Shown one piece after another: positions 7,155 to 15,243 of a DNA stretch of 15,362 nt. How positions within the stretch are numbered: position 1 is the first letter of the stretch; each line of letters starts with the position of its first letter. Below the pieces are notes generated by a model. The model worked only from the letters and a program-made list of their open reading frames with translations. It ran no database searches and was not told the DNA's origin. This stretch comes from Acidobacteriota bacterium (lineage in GTDB: Bacteria; Acidobacteriota; Terriglobia; UBA7540), in the NCBI GenBank assembly GCA_003165615.1, contig PLWR01000704.1, positions 1 to 15,362 of the forward strand. The letters run 5' to 3'. Both the position numbers and the translations under genes were made by a program.

Positions 7155-10064
7155 TCATCGGGCGAAAGAAAGCTTATCCCACCAGCCCAGCCACGGTGGC
7201 GCGGTCAGGCGGCCGATCCACATTGAGTCCGTCACTTCGCCGATGTTGAGAAACACAGAGTCCGCGGAAACCGAAAGCCCGCGCACGACCGGTGACGCTT
7301 GGTCCGGGGTAAGGCGAGGGTCGTGGTAGTGCATTATGGAGAACGGTCTGCCGATGACCCTTTGGCCTGCCGCATCGAACATGAGTCCCCAAAGGCAGTT
7401 GTTTCCATCCCGTTTGGAGAGGAAGAAGATCGTCCGTCCATCGTGCGACCAGTGCGGCAGCTCCATTTCGGCGTCGTCCAGGGACAGTGGAATCCAGTCG
7501 CCCTGCGGTGCTCCGGCGAATTGGGGGAATCGAACGGCAAATGCTTGCCGAGCGCCCCCATGGCGGCCAGCCATAAATAACAGGTATTCATGGGCGGCAC
7601 TCCAATCGGCCCCACTCAACGAACCTCCACTATCGGGCGAAAGGACGACCGTGAAACGACTTGTTGCAGCATCCAATTTCGCGATTTCCCCTTTGGACGT
7701 GATATAGAGTATCACGTTGGCGCCCCCGAGCCAGCTGGTCGGATGAGAACAGCCGGAGCAAAGCTTACGGGCCCGCCCATCCCGCTCGACCAGCCAGATG
7801 GCACTATCGGCCAGATGGCGCGTTTCCACTACTACACGGCTTCCTGTGGGACTGGCGACTGGCCAGAACTTGTCGTCGTCCGAAAATACCAAAGGTGACT
7901 CCCGTCCGGTAGTGAGATCCATAACGACTAGACGTCTAACGCCACCGATGTTCCGTGTGAAGTACAACCAGTGCCCGTCCCGCGAAACACTCGGACAACC
8001 ATCCGTTCCCGCTTCGTTGGTCAAGCGGAGAACATGGTCTGCGCCCCCACGTTCCAACGGAACGCGCCAGATGTGTAGCGCACCGGTGATGCGGCCAAAT
8101 GCGATCGTGCCTGTGGTCGCCACAGATGGGTCTCTTTCTTTCACATCTCCCGAAGTGATTTGCCGCGGTGCCCCCGTCAGGCGGCCACTGCCCGACGAAA
8201 GCGGAAGGGCCCATAGCGCCGTAACGGGGCCATGAGCAGCACTGAAGATGACCTCATTGCCCAGCCAGGATTTAACAGGTGGAGTAAGAATCGCGATCTT
8301 TTGCGATTGCAGCAGTCTCAATGCTCCCGAATCGACGACGCGACCGCCGTCCGCCTGCATCACCCACCACTCTGTACAGGCTGTAAGAGCGGACGTGCTC
8401 GAGCGGCATCCTTCGAAAAGGATGGATTGCCCGTTGGAGTTCCACGTGGGATACCGGGCATCAGCAAAGTCCCCCGCCAGGCGGATAGGAATCCCGCCGT
8501 GCGGGGAGATTTTGTATAATTCCCCCGACGGAACGACATCGTCACGGTTACCCTTCCAGTAGGCGATCCAGCGGCCATCGGGAGAAAATGCCGGGCTACG
8601 CCCACCTGCCACCAGCAAGCTATCCCCTGAGCCATCGGTGGCGGCGGTGTAAATTCCCCCGCCGCTGCGCTCCGAACGGAAGGCTACCAGGCGACCGTCC
8701 GGTGAGAGTGTGGGATCGGTATCGATCGCTGGATCCGTGGTTAGCCGCCGGGCCTGGCCTCCCGCCGTGGATTGAATCCAAATGTCGAGATTTCCCGGCT
8801 GCCCGCGATCAGACGTGTACGCTACCCACTTACCATCCGCAGAAATGTTGGGGGCCCCTGCCATGCCGGTTTCGGAGGTCAATCGAACGGCATCTTTCAC
8901 GCGCTCACGCCATTGCGTGACAACCAGAACCAGCACCGCGACCAGTGGCACCGCCACGCAGGCCGTCAGCAAGGCTCGACGCATGCGGGAGCGTCCGCGG
9001 GTACCGTCGATTACCGGCAGGATCTCCAATACGTTCGGGAAGCGGTCTTTCGGGTCGAACTGGAGGCAGCGCACGATCACCCTGTGCAGGCGGGAATCGA
9101 TCACACGATGGGGCTGGCGTTTCAGCCATGTCCGCAGTTGCCGGCGCGACTCACCAGCGGACTTGCGGTCCAGTTCTGGCCGTGTGCCCGTGAGCATCTC
9201 GCAGATGACCAGGCCGAGTGCGAATTGGTCGGCCGCGACGCCGACGCTGCTTCCCGAGGCCTGCTCGGGCGCCATGTAAGCGGGAGTACCGGCAGCGGCC
9301 TCGGCACCGGATGCCGCGGGGTCGGTTGCAAGGTTCAGCGCCAAGCCGAAATCGGTCACGACAGCCCGTTCCGGTTCCGTTCCAGACTTCACCAGCATCA
9401 CGTTGTTGGGTTTAAAATCGCGGTGCACGATACCCAGCCCGTGGGCGGCGGCCAAGGCCGCAATCATGCCTCGAATCAAGGGCATTGCCTGGTCAATTCG
9501 GCGCGCACCGTCGGCGGCGATGCTATCGCCGAGGGTCCGTCCATCCAACAATTCCATGGTTAGAAACCAGAGCGGTTCGCCGGTAGGCTCCTCATGGCTG
9601 AACATGTCGTACACGCGGCAGACGTTGGGATGGGTGATGCGTCGCGATTGGCTCACCTCGTGCTTAAAACGCTCGATTGCTGCGGCGGAATATGCGATAG
9701 CGGGACGGATGGTTTTGAGAGCCACGATCTCCCGCAGCTCCAGATCCATGGCCGAATACACTTCCCCCATTCCACCGCAATTGACAAACCGCAAGATCCG
9801 GAAGCGGCTGGCGACGATCTGCCCAGGTGAGAAGCATGGCTTCGACTCGGCGTGGCGGACGAGCAGGCTTGGTAGCTTCAGCGCAAGCGACGAGATGAAA
9901 TCATTCCTGGAACTTCCAGCCTCGGCCAACAGCCGAAGAACTTCGCGGTGCACATCGGCGTCGTCACCACACACTGCGGCGACAAACCCGGGCTGTGCAT
10001 CTGGCTCCAGCTCGAGAGCATCAGCTGTTACGTCTTTCGCTCGTTCCCACTGGGCCGCTGTCAT
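7155..10064 (-). CDS. Membrane Ser/Thr protein kinase with C-terminal TolB/PD40 beta-propeller
   Basis: This 969-residue protein has an N-terminal helical segment (1-60) typical of acidobacterial kinases of this type. A Hanks-type kinase domain follows (about 88-350) with Gly-loop GGMGEVY, catalytic Lys117 in VALK, HRDFKPNN with Asp215, DFG with Asp238, and MAPEQ. One transmembrane helix lies at about 363-384. A long extracytoplasmic region with PD40/TolB-type repeats follows, seen as repeated S-x-DG-x-W/L-x-A/F-x-Y/F units. All catalytic residues are present. The start chosen is ATG at 10064, overlapping the sigma factor gene by 44 bases, which suggests translational coupling; the longer frame to 10145 would lie deep in the sigma gene. 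The propeller probably senses an external ligand or a protein partner. The target is unknown. Confidence 0.93.
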   Translation of the reverse strand: MTAAQWERAKDVTADALELEPDAQPGFVAAVCGDDADVHREVLRLLAEAGSSRNDFISSLALKLPSLLVRHAESKPCFSPGQIVASRFRILRFVNCGGMGEVYSAMDLELREIVALKTIRPAIAYSAAAIERFKHEVSQSRRITHPNVCRVYDMFSHEEPTGEPLWFLTMELLDGRTLGDSIAADGARRIDQAMPLIRGMIAALAAAHGLGIVHRDFKPNNVMLVKSGTEPERAVVTDFGLALNLATDPAASGAEAAAGTPAYMAPEQASGSSVGVAADQFALGLVICEMLTGTRPELDRKSAGESRRQLRTWLKRQPHRVIDSRLHRVIVRCLQFDPKDRFPNVLEILPVIDGTRGRSRMRRALLTACVAVPLVAVLVLVVTQWRERVKDAVRLTSETGMAGAPNISADGKWVAYTSDRGQPGNLDIWIQSTAGGQARRLTTDPAIDTDPTLSPDGRLVAFRSERSGGGIYTAATDGSGDSLLVAGGRSPAFSPDGRWIAYWKGNRDDVVPSGELYKISPHGGIPIRLAGDFADARYPTWNSNGQSILFEGCRSSTSALTACTEWWVMQADGGRVVDSGALRLLQSQKIAILTPPVKSWLGNEVIFSAAHGPVTALWALPLSSGSGRLTGAPRQITSGDVKERDPSVATTGTIAFGRITGALHIWRVPLERGGADHVLRLTNEAGTDGCPSVSRDGHWLYFTRNIGGVRRLVVMDLTTGRESPLVFSDDDKFWPVASPTGSRVVVETRHLADSAIWLVERDGRARKLCSGCSHPTSWLGGANVILYITSKGEIAKLDAATSRFTVVLSPDSGGSLSGADWSAAHEYLLFMAGRHGGARQAFAVRFPQFAGAPQGDWIPLSLDDAEMELPHWSHDGRTIFFLSKRDGNNCLWGLMFDAAGQRVIGRPFSIMHYHDPRLTPDQASPVVRGLSVSADSVFLNIGEVTDSMWIGRLTAPPWLGWWDKLSFAR

Positions 10065-10635
10065 CTGATTGGATGAAGGAGAGCTCTCCTCGCAACCACG
10101 CTTTCGCGACCCGCCAGTCGCGCTTGACGGTACGAGTGGACACACCGAGAACCTCGGCAGCCTCGTCCTCGGTGAGACCCGCGAAAAACCGCAGCTCTAC
10201 AATCCGACCCAGGCGCGGGTCACGTTCGGCGAGGCGAGTGAGGGCCTCGTCCATCGCCAGCACTCTTTCGCTGTTGTTCTCGGTGAACGCCAACGCCTCG
10301 TCGAGAGAAACCTTCGGTTCATGGCCACCGCGTTTCTCCGCCTTGTGCGCCCGTGCATGGTCCACCAGAATGCGCCGCATTACACTTGCAGCAACCCCAA
10401 AGAAGTGAGCGCGACTCTGCCAGCTTATCTCTTTCTGTCCGGCCAATCGCAAGTACGCCTCGTGCACTAACGCCGTGGCCTGAAGCGTGTGGTCCGGGCG
10501 CTCGTTACGCATGTAATGGCGGCCCAATCGCCTCAGCTCACTATAGACCAAGGGCATCAGGCGTGCCTCGGCTTCCTGGTTTCCCTGCGTCAGTTGAATG
10601 AGGAGCTGAGTTATTTCGCCTGGTGTTGGGTCCAT
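10021..10635 (-). CDS. ECF RNA polymerase sigma factor (Acidobacteria/Planctomycetes sigma-70 ECF type)
   Basis: This 204-residue protein has sigma region 2 at about 20-95 (ATALVHEAYLRL, then HFFGVAASVMRRILVDHAR) and region 4 at about 125-185, with helix-turn-helix LTEDEAAEVLGVSTRTVKRD. It directs RNA polymerase to a dedicated promoter set. The fingerprint fits the TIGR02999/PF07638-like group common in Acidobacteria and Planctomycetes, often paired with a Ser/Thr kinase, as here with the overlapping kinase gene. No anti-sigma factor is visible. Control is therefore probably through the kinase, by inference from such pairs. The start is ATG at 10635 with a weak AAAGG 6 nt upstream. It heads the minus-strand gene run. 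Confidence 0.93.
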   Translation of the reverse strand: MDPTPGEITQLLIQLTQGNQEAEARLMPLVYSELRRLGRHYMRNERPDHTLQATALVHEAYLRLAGQKEISWQSRAHFFGVAASVMRRILVDHARAHKAEKRGGHEPKVSLDEALAFTENNSERVLAMDEALTRLAERDPRLGRIVELRFFAGLTEDEAAEVLGVSTRTVKRDWRVAKAWLRGELSFIQSDDSGPVGTSERRNS

Positions 10636-10700
10636 ACGCTGCCTTTGGACCTCGTTTACTTATCAGAAGATGGCTATATCCTATACTAAATGCGGGATCT

Positions 10701-10734
10701 TTTATACAAAGGAATTATAGTTGAGAGGATTATA
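10701..10734 (-). promoter_or_regulatory. AT-rich -10-like boxes upstream of the ECF sigma factor
   Basis: On the minus strand there are two exact TATAAT hexamers (10714-10719 and 10729-10734) and one TATAAA (10701-10706), 66-99 bases upstream of the sigma factor ATG. No convincing -35 element stands at the usual 16-18 bp from any of them. The promoter call is therefore weak, and an alternative-sigma or autoregulated promoter is possible. Confidence 0.3.
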
Positions 10735-11229
10735 CCCGCGGCGCGTCACACCCCTGCCTCTCTTCTCCGACCGAAATAAACGCCAGGTGCCCGAGGGAGG
10801 CCAACCTGCTCTTGTTACATATAGCTGTAAGCGGCACGCCGGAGCTTCGCATAGAAGAGCGGTATCAGCCTCGACTGAGCGTCCCCATTTCCATTTTTCC
10901 ACTGAATCAGGAGGTTTGTTACCTCGCCCGGCGGAATTCCCATTTGCCGGATGTCTTCTTGAATGCGCCGATTACATACCTAAAACTAACTGCCATTGAG
11001 GGCATCCTTGCTCACCACCCGTGTTCCTGGCTCATCGGGCCCCATTCTTTGCGAATCGTACGCGCGCCGTGGCCCCTATTTGACCAAATCTACGCTTAAC
11101 CAGATGGAAGCGCCAGCGAGCAACGCAAGCGCATAAGCAGCAGCGAGGGCGGGGTTGGCCCCGATGCCGCCGGACGCTGACTCAGCAACCTCTTCCCAAA
11201 GCACGGCGATACGGGCTGGGTTGCGACAA

Positions 11230-11246
11230 ACAGGGAGGGAGAAGAC
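11230..11246 (+). promoter_or_regulatory. Ribosome-binding site of the phosphatase gene
   Basis: The purine-rich stretch GGGAGGGAGAAG directly precedes ATG at 11247 and decides this start over downstream in-frame Met codons. Confidence 0.6.
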
Positions 11247-12152
11247 ATGATTGAGCAAAGCCTTGAGAGATCCAACAGCGCACATAGCGTTCTACCGATG
11301 CCGCCGATGCCCACTCGCAGGAGTGGCCGACGGGACTTCCGCCGCAACACCGTCCAGGACCGGCCCCCCGTCACCGACCGTCAGGTTCGCTATCGTCTTG
11401 ACCAGCTCACCGCCGCGCAACGCTCCTGGCTGGAACAGGATCTTGAGCGGGCGGCGCACGTTCAGCGCCAACTACTGCCTGATCAGCACCTGCGCGTCGC
11501 AGGATGGGAGATCTCCTACCACTACCAGACGTTCGGAGCGGTGGGCGGAGACTACTGCGATGTCATGTTCCCTGGGGCCGGCGAAAGAGAGCTGTTGCTC
11601 GCCCTGGGTGACGCTTCGGGGAAAGGAATTGCCGCCTCCCTGATGATGGCGCAACTGCACGCCATCTTTCACAGCCTGGGTTCATCCCGGCTTCCAGTCC
11701 AGGAGCTGATCGAGCGGGCCAACCGAATTTTGCGCCAGCACGCCGCCTGGTCAACTTACGCCACGCTGGTATGTGTGCGCGCGACATGTGAGGGCGACAT
11801 CGAAGTTTGCAATGCCGGACACTGCTCGCCTCTGGTCGTCGGCCAGGACGGAATTACGCAAATCGAGTCGGGTGGATTTCCTCTGGGGATGTTTCCCGAG
11901 GCGCCCTGCTCGGTGATATGCAAGCGGCTGGCCAAGGGTGAAACCCTTTTCCTTTACACCGATGGCCTGACCGAAGCGCGGGACCGCTGCGATCGCGAAT
12001 ACGGTGCCGAGAGGTTGCTCCGAACGGTAAGTGAGGGCTCAGCACTGCCGCCCCGGGCACTGATCGAGACCTGTATGGAAAGCGTCGCAGCGTTCCAGGA
12101 AGGCGTTCCCTCGAGCGACGATGTAACCGTTATGGCGATGCGTTATGTTTGA
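11247..12152 (+). CDS. PP2C-type SpoIIE/RsbU-like serine phosphatase
   Basis: This 301-residue protein is a metal-dependent Ser/Thr phosphatase of the SpoIIE family. The motifs appear in order: AVGGDYCDV with Asp102, GDASGKGIAASLMMA with Asp122, NAGHCSPLV at 189-197, GGFPLGMF, LYTDGLTEARD with Asp239, and a closing DDVTVMAMRY. The metal-binding Asp residues are all present. Residues 1-45 look disordered and Arg/Pro-rich. A helical segment WLEQDLERAAHVQRQLLP leads into the domain, as in RsbU-like proteins. No sensor (PAS, GAF, response-regulator) domain or membrane segment is present, so it is a minimal cytoplasmic phosphatase. Family members usually dephosphorylate STAS anti-anti-sigma proteins, none of which is encoded here. 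It diverges from the sigma/kinase genes and might oppose that kinase, which is inference. Confidence 0.9.
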   Translation: MIEQSLERSNSAHSVLPMPPMPTRRSGRRDFRRNTVQDRPPVTDRQVRYRLDQLTAAQRSWLEQDLERAAHVQRQLLPDQHLRVAGWEISYHYQTFGAVGGDYCDVMFPGAGERELLLALGDASGKGIAASLMMAQLHAIFHSLGSSRLPVQELIERANRILRQHAAWSTYATLVCVRATCEGDIEVCNAGHCSPLVVGQDGITQIESGGFPLGMFPEAPCSVICKRLAKGETLFLYTDGLTEARDRCDREYGAERLLRTVSEGSALPPRALIETCMESVAAFQEGVPSSDDVTVMAMRYV

Positions 12153-12281
12153 CACCCGCCACCTGCTCTCCACCATGATCAGACAAAGGGCAACGGTTCA
12201 GGGCAACCCCAGCAGCCGCGAATTTTTCTTAGCACCTAGGCCAATGCAGCATGACTCGGTCATTCCGCCCTTGGCGCGGCT

Positions 12282-12548
12282 TTAGGACAAGTCCGTCTTG
12301 CCATGCATTCGGGGTTCCTGCGCCGGCAGGGGTGGGGACAGTAGTTTTCCAGACAACTGTTCGGCTTGCTTCTCGCGGGCCGCTGCCTGGAGATACTCCG
12401 CTGTCGCCATTTCTTGCTTGGCTTCCTCCTGTCTACCGGCCTTGAGGTAGGCTTTCCTTGGCTCAATGAAGAGGTAATCGCCGATGTGGAGGATAGTGCG
12501 GGCGAAGTCATACCGATCATCCAGCGGAAAGGAGACATCCATACCGAA
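12282..12548 (-). pseudogene. C-terminal fragment of an unidentified, possibly TPR-like protein fused to the transposase remnant
   Basis: The transposase frame runs on past the end of its homology into a segment with no integrase features. This segment is about 88 codons and ends at a stop at 12282. It contains a helical, charged stretch (YLKAGRQEEAKQEMATAEYL) that resembles the last helices of tetratricopeptide-repeat proteins, then a Pro-rich tail. No start or ribosome-binding site of its own is visible. The simplest reading is that the element landed in, or a deletion joined it to, the 3' end of another gene. The TPR assignment is weak. Confidence 0.35.
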
Positions 12549-12602
12549 GTTCGCTTGCGGTGGCAACGATGCCGGTAGAGCAGCCGCGGCACACCGGTTG
12601 AA

Positions 12603-13483
12603 ACGATCCAGGTGGTGCGGAGGGTGTTCATTCACCACGATAATATGATCCAACATGTCTCGTCGGCAGCTTCCGACCCAACGCTTCGCCACACCGTTTT
12701 GCTAGGGCCTCGCAAAGGAGGTCCGCACCGGGCTCATCTTCAGGCATCGAACGGCCACCGGGACCTCCAGGCCGTATTTCGCATCCCGGTCGAAGATGAG
12801 ATCTCTTGACTCCGATTCGAATGGGAATGCTTCCCGTAGCTGCCGGATGATCCAGCTGCTCATCGGATGCTTCGTGACGTTGAAGTGCAGGGTTCGCCAA
12901 CGATCATGGCTGATCACGAAAAAGCCATAGAGTACGCCGAAGGTGATCGTCGGGGCCGCGAAGAAATCCATCGCCGCGATGGCTTCCCGGTGATTTCGAA
13001 GCAAGGTGAGCCAATGTTGGGCCGGTTCGGGATCCCGCGAAGATCGTTTCATCCAGTGTGAGATCGTTCTCTCGGAGAGATCAAAACCGAGCATGAGGAG
13101 TTCACCATGGATCCGCGGTGCTCCCCAAGTCGGATTCTCAGCGACCATCCGGAAGATCAAATCCCGAACTTCCTTCGACGCCGGTCTTCTCCCCACCTGC
13201 GTCCTGGCCCTGGAGATCAGCCGCCAGTACAAGCGGAAACCGGCCCGGTGCCACCTGACCACAGTCTCGGGTGTAACCACGATCAACGATTGTTTCCATC
13301 CTGACCAGACCCGACGTACGGCGACCCAAAAGAGCTTGTCGAGCAGGCCTATTCTTGGCTTCGGATGCTGACGCTTCAGCACGGCAAGTTGTTGACATAG
13401 CGTGAGATTTTCGAGGAGGAGGCTCCGACGCACCGCATGAGGCGAACCAGCATTCCCAAGCACAAGACAATGAATCGAAACAT
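12603..13483 (-). pseudogene. Decayed integrase-core (DDE) transposase of an insertion sequence
   Basis: Read on the minus strand, this is an rve-type transposase of a kind frequent in Acidobacteria: LENLTLCQQLAVLKRQHPKP, then NPTWGAPRIHGEL, AAMDFF (first Asp), FDRDAKYG (second Asp) and WVGSCRR. It has at least four lesions. The ATG at 13483 begins a normal-looking N-terminus (MFRFIVLCLGMLVRLMR) that is out of frame with the body by a shift near 13440. An in-frame TAG at 12702-12704 stands where family members have Trp before QNG. The catalytic Glu position reads Lys (codon 12684-12686, AKRWVGS). Homology stops near 12603, with the usual C-terminal end missing. Terminal inverted repeats were not resolved. 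It cannot transpose by itself. Confidence 0.85.
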
Positions 13484-13761
13484 GGGCAGGAGTTATACCA
13501 GAACAGTGGCGGGAGCATTGCAGCTATGTTATTGATTTTGCAGTCGGCCAGAGTTATGGCGAACCACAGATGTACCGCCTGCCCCGGCGGTGCTCCCCGC
13601 GGGCAGTCGTGCGGTAAAGCGCGATTGGGCAAAAAACTTGTTACAAATTGCTTCAAAATAGGCCAAAATCCCTTGAAGACGGTAGAGCGGCTATTCGCCA
13701 CTAACCTCTTCTCTTTCCAATGGATCCAAAGAATTTCGAAATGGACATGAATCACAGAGGT

Positions 13762-13822
13762 GGGACTTAAAATCCCTCGGTCCGCAAGGACTGTGCAGGT
13801 TCGATTCCCGCCCTCCCCACCA
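13762..13822 (+). tRNA. tRNA-Leu(TAA) 3' fragment, degraded
   Basis: The bases match the 3' part of a type-II tRNA. GGGA/CTTAAAA/TCCC forms a 4-bp anticodon arm with anticodon TAA, followed by a long variable arm (GTCC, GCAA loop, GGAC). The T-arm is GCAGG/TTCGATT/CCCGC with one A-C mismatch. The acceptor 3' strand CCTCCCC, discriminator A and encoded CCA complete it. The expected 5' acceptor strand GGGGAGG and a recognisable D-arm are absent upstream, so the gene is truncated at or just before the anticodon stem. The mismatch suggests decay. It lies on the opposite strand to the tRNA-Ala fragment, with its broken end facing it. Confidence 0.7.
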
Positions 13823-13913
13823 AACCATGCCCCTATCGAGATGGGTCAAGGGCGGCGTTGGCTTTGGCGCTTGCGCACGCATTTCGCCAAAACGACCGCG
13901 CCGCGCCCTACGT

Positions 13914-15143
13914 CTAAGCGACACATTCTTTCACGGGATCCCACGCCACCTTCATTCCCCTCTTGAGCGCCGTGTTGCCAATCCACGACGTCCGCGCGGC
14001 TTCCACGCCTGCCTGCAGGTTGGCGTTGGGGGTCTTTCGGGTGCGCACGCAATCGAGGAAATTGCGGACGTTGTCGATGGTGCCGTCGTGTTCGGTTCGA
14101 ACAAGAATTTCCGGCTCGGGCTCAAAGGTGCCTGGCACGCGCTTGCCTTGCTCCGGGTAGACGGCCAGGTGTTCCCGGTCAACTTTCATTGTGGCCTCAC
14201 TTCCAAAGAAGGTGATTCCTCCATCCCCCACCCGGCTGTTGATGGCATGCGTGAACGAGACGATGAAGTTGCCAGGGTATTCGAACGTGGCCGTAAGGGT
14301 GTCGGGCGCCTCCCACGGCATGTGGTAGCGATCCCCGACCACCGTCGCTGTCTTGGGAGCAGTCTGCCCCATGTACCACTGCACGACATCCACCAAATGC
14401 GTGAAGAGGTCGGTCATGGAGCCCCCGCCGAAGTCCCAGAACCATCGCCAGAAGTAAAACTTCTCCAGGGTGAAGGGCTGGTCCGGCGCGTTCCGCAGGT
14501 ACTGCTTCCAGTCCAGTTGCGACTGATCCACGGGTTCGAGCACGTTAAACAGAGGGTATAAATCCTGATACCAGAACGAGTGGACGAAGGTAATTCGGCC
14601 CAGCTTGCCGGAATCGATGATCTGCTTTCCCATCAGGTAATGCGCCCAGCTTCTTTGCTGCGTACCGGTCGAGACGACGCGCTTCAGTTCCGCGGCCAGG
14701 CGCACGGCAGGCACACCTTCATCAACCGAGTGCATCACAGGCTTCTCCACATAAACATCCTTCCCGGCGCGCAAGGCATCGAGCAGCATGGGAATGTGCC
14801 AATGGTCCGGGCTGCCGATGATCACCGCGTCAATGTCCTTGCGGTCCAGAACGGCCCGGTAGTCCGTATAACCCTTGGCTTCGGGTGGGCAAAGCTTCAA
14901 CCCCTGGTCGCGCCGTACGCCGTAGACGTCCGCACAGGCGAGCAAATCCACGGAGGGATCCTCCTTAAAGGCGCGCATCAGGACTTTGCACCGTTCCCCG
15001 GTGCCCAGGGTTCCGATGCGTATCCGGTCATTGGCGCCCAGCACCCGTGACGGGGTCAAGCCTCCTAGCATGGCGGCTGACGCGCCTGCCGCCGCGGACC
15101 CCTTGAGAAATTCCCTACGGCTGATCTCTGCTTTTCTCTCCAT
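13914..15143 (-). CDS. Tat-exported Gfo/Idh/MocA family oxidoreductase
   Basis: This 409-residue protein begins with a twin-arginine signal: SRREFLKGSAAAGASAAM carries Arg9-Arg10 followed by a weakly hydrophobic Ala-rich stretch. It is thus probably exported folded with its NAD(P) cofactor. The Rossmann fold starts at IRIGTLGTG (about 41-49). The family EKP motif is at 133-135, with the usual catalytic Lys134. The C-terminal half has the dehydrogenase beta-sheet domain (FWDFGGGSMTDLFTHLVD). Members act on sugars, inositols or their derivatives; some exported ones are glycoside-processing, but the substrate here is unknown. The start is ATG at 15143, placed 8 nt after AAGGAG; the longer frame to 15173 lacks such a site. 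Confidence 0.92.
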   Translation of the reverse strand: MERKAEISRREFLKGSAAAGASAAMLGGLTPSRVLGANDRIRIGTLGTGERCKVLMRAFKEDPSVDLLACADVYGVRRDQGLKLCPPEAKGYTDYRAVLDRKDIDAVIIGSPDHWHIPMLLDALRAGKDVYVEKPVMHSVDEGVPAVRLAAELKRVVSTGTQQRSWAHYLMGKQIIDSGKLGRITFVHSFWYQDLYPLFNVLEPVDQSQLDWKQYLRNAPDQPFTLEKFYFWRWFWDFGGGSMTDLFTHLVDVVQWYMGQTAPKTATVVGDRYHMPWEAPDTLTATFEYPGNFIVSFTHAINSRVGDGGITFFGSEATMKVDREHLAVYPEQGKRVPGTFEPEPEILVRTEHDGTIDNVRNFLDCVRTRKTPNANLQAGVEAARTSWIGNTALKRGMKVAWDPVKECVA

Positions 15144-15243
15144 TGCTCTACTCCTTTTTATGTCTAGCCCCATTGCCTCTCTTCGTTTGGGGAAGGTGCC
15201 TGTTTCCTAGAAGCCATTTCAAAACCCTCTGTAGTCCATTGAA

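Larger units (their letters stand above)
10636..11246. other. Divergent intergenic region between the sigma-factor run and the phosphatase gene
   Basis: This 611-base stretch should carry both divergent promoters. I see no convincing gene. A minus-strand frame at 11076-11285 contains a hydrophobic Ala/Leu-rich patch but overlaps the phosphatase start and matches nothing I recognise. Near the sigma gene is an AT-rich zone with TATAAT-like boxes. The rest appears unstructured. Confidence 0.5.

Noticed and set aside
8772..9563. 263-codon plus-strand frame
   Set aside because: It is antisense to the kinase domain of a clearly real gene; long antisense frames are common in GC-rich DNA.
11076..11285. 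69-codon minus-strand frame with a hydrophobic Ala/Leu patch
   Set aside because: It overlaps the well-supported phosphatase start, has no ribosome-binding site, and the patch alone does not make a gene.
13138..13755. 205-codon minus-strand frame over the transposase and its upstream flank
   Set aside because: The part inside the element is another frame of the transposase, and the upstream part resembles nothing and lacks a ribosome-binding site.
13691..13924. 77-codon minus-strand frame across the tRNA-Leu fragment
   Set aside because: Its middle is a translation of the antisense of the tRNA, a common source of false ORFs.
13827..14561. 244-codon plus-strand frame
   Set aside because: It is antisense to the Gfo/Idh/MocA oxidoreductase, with no domain of its own.
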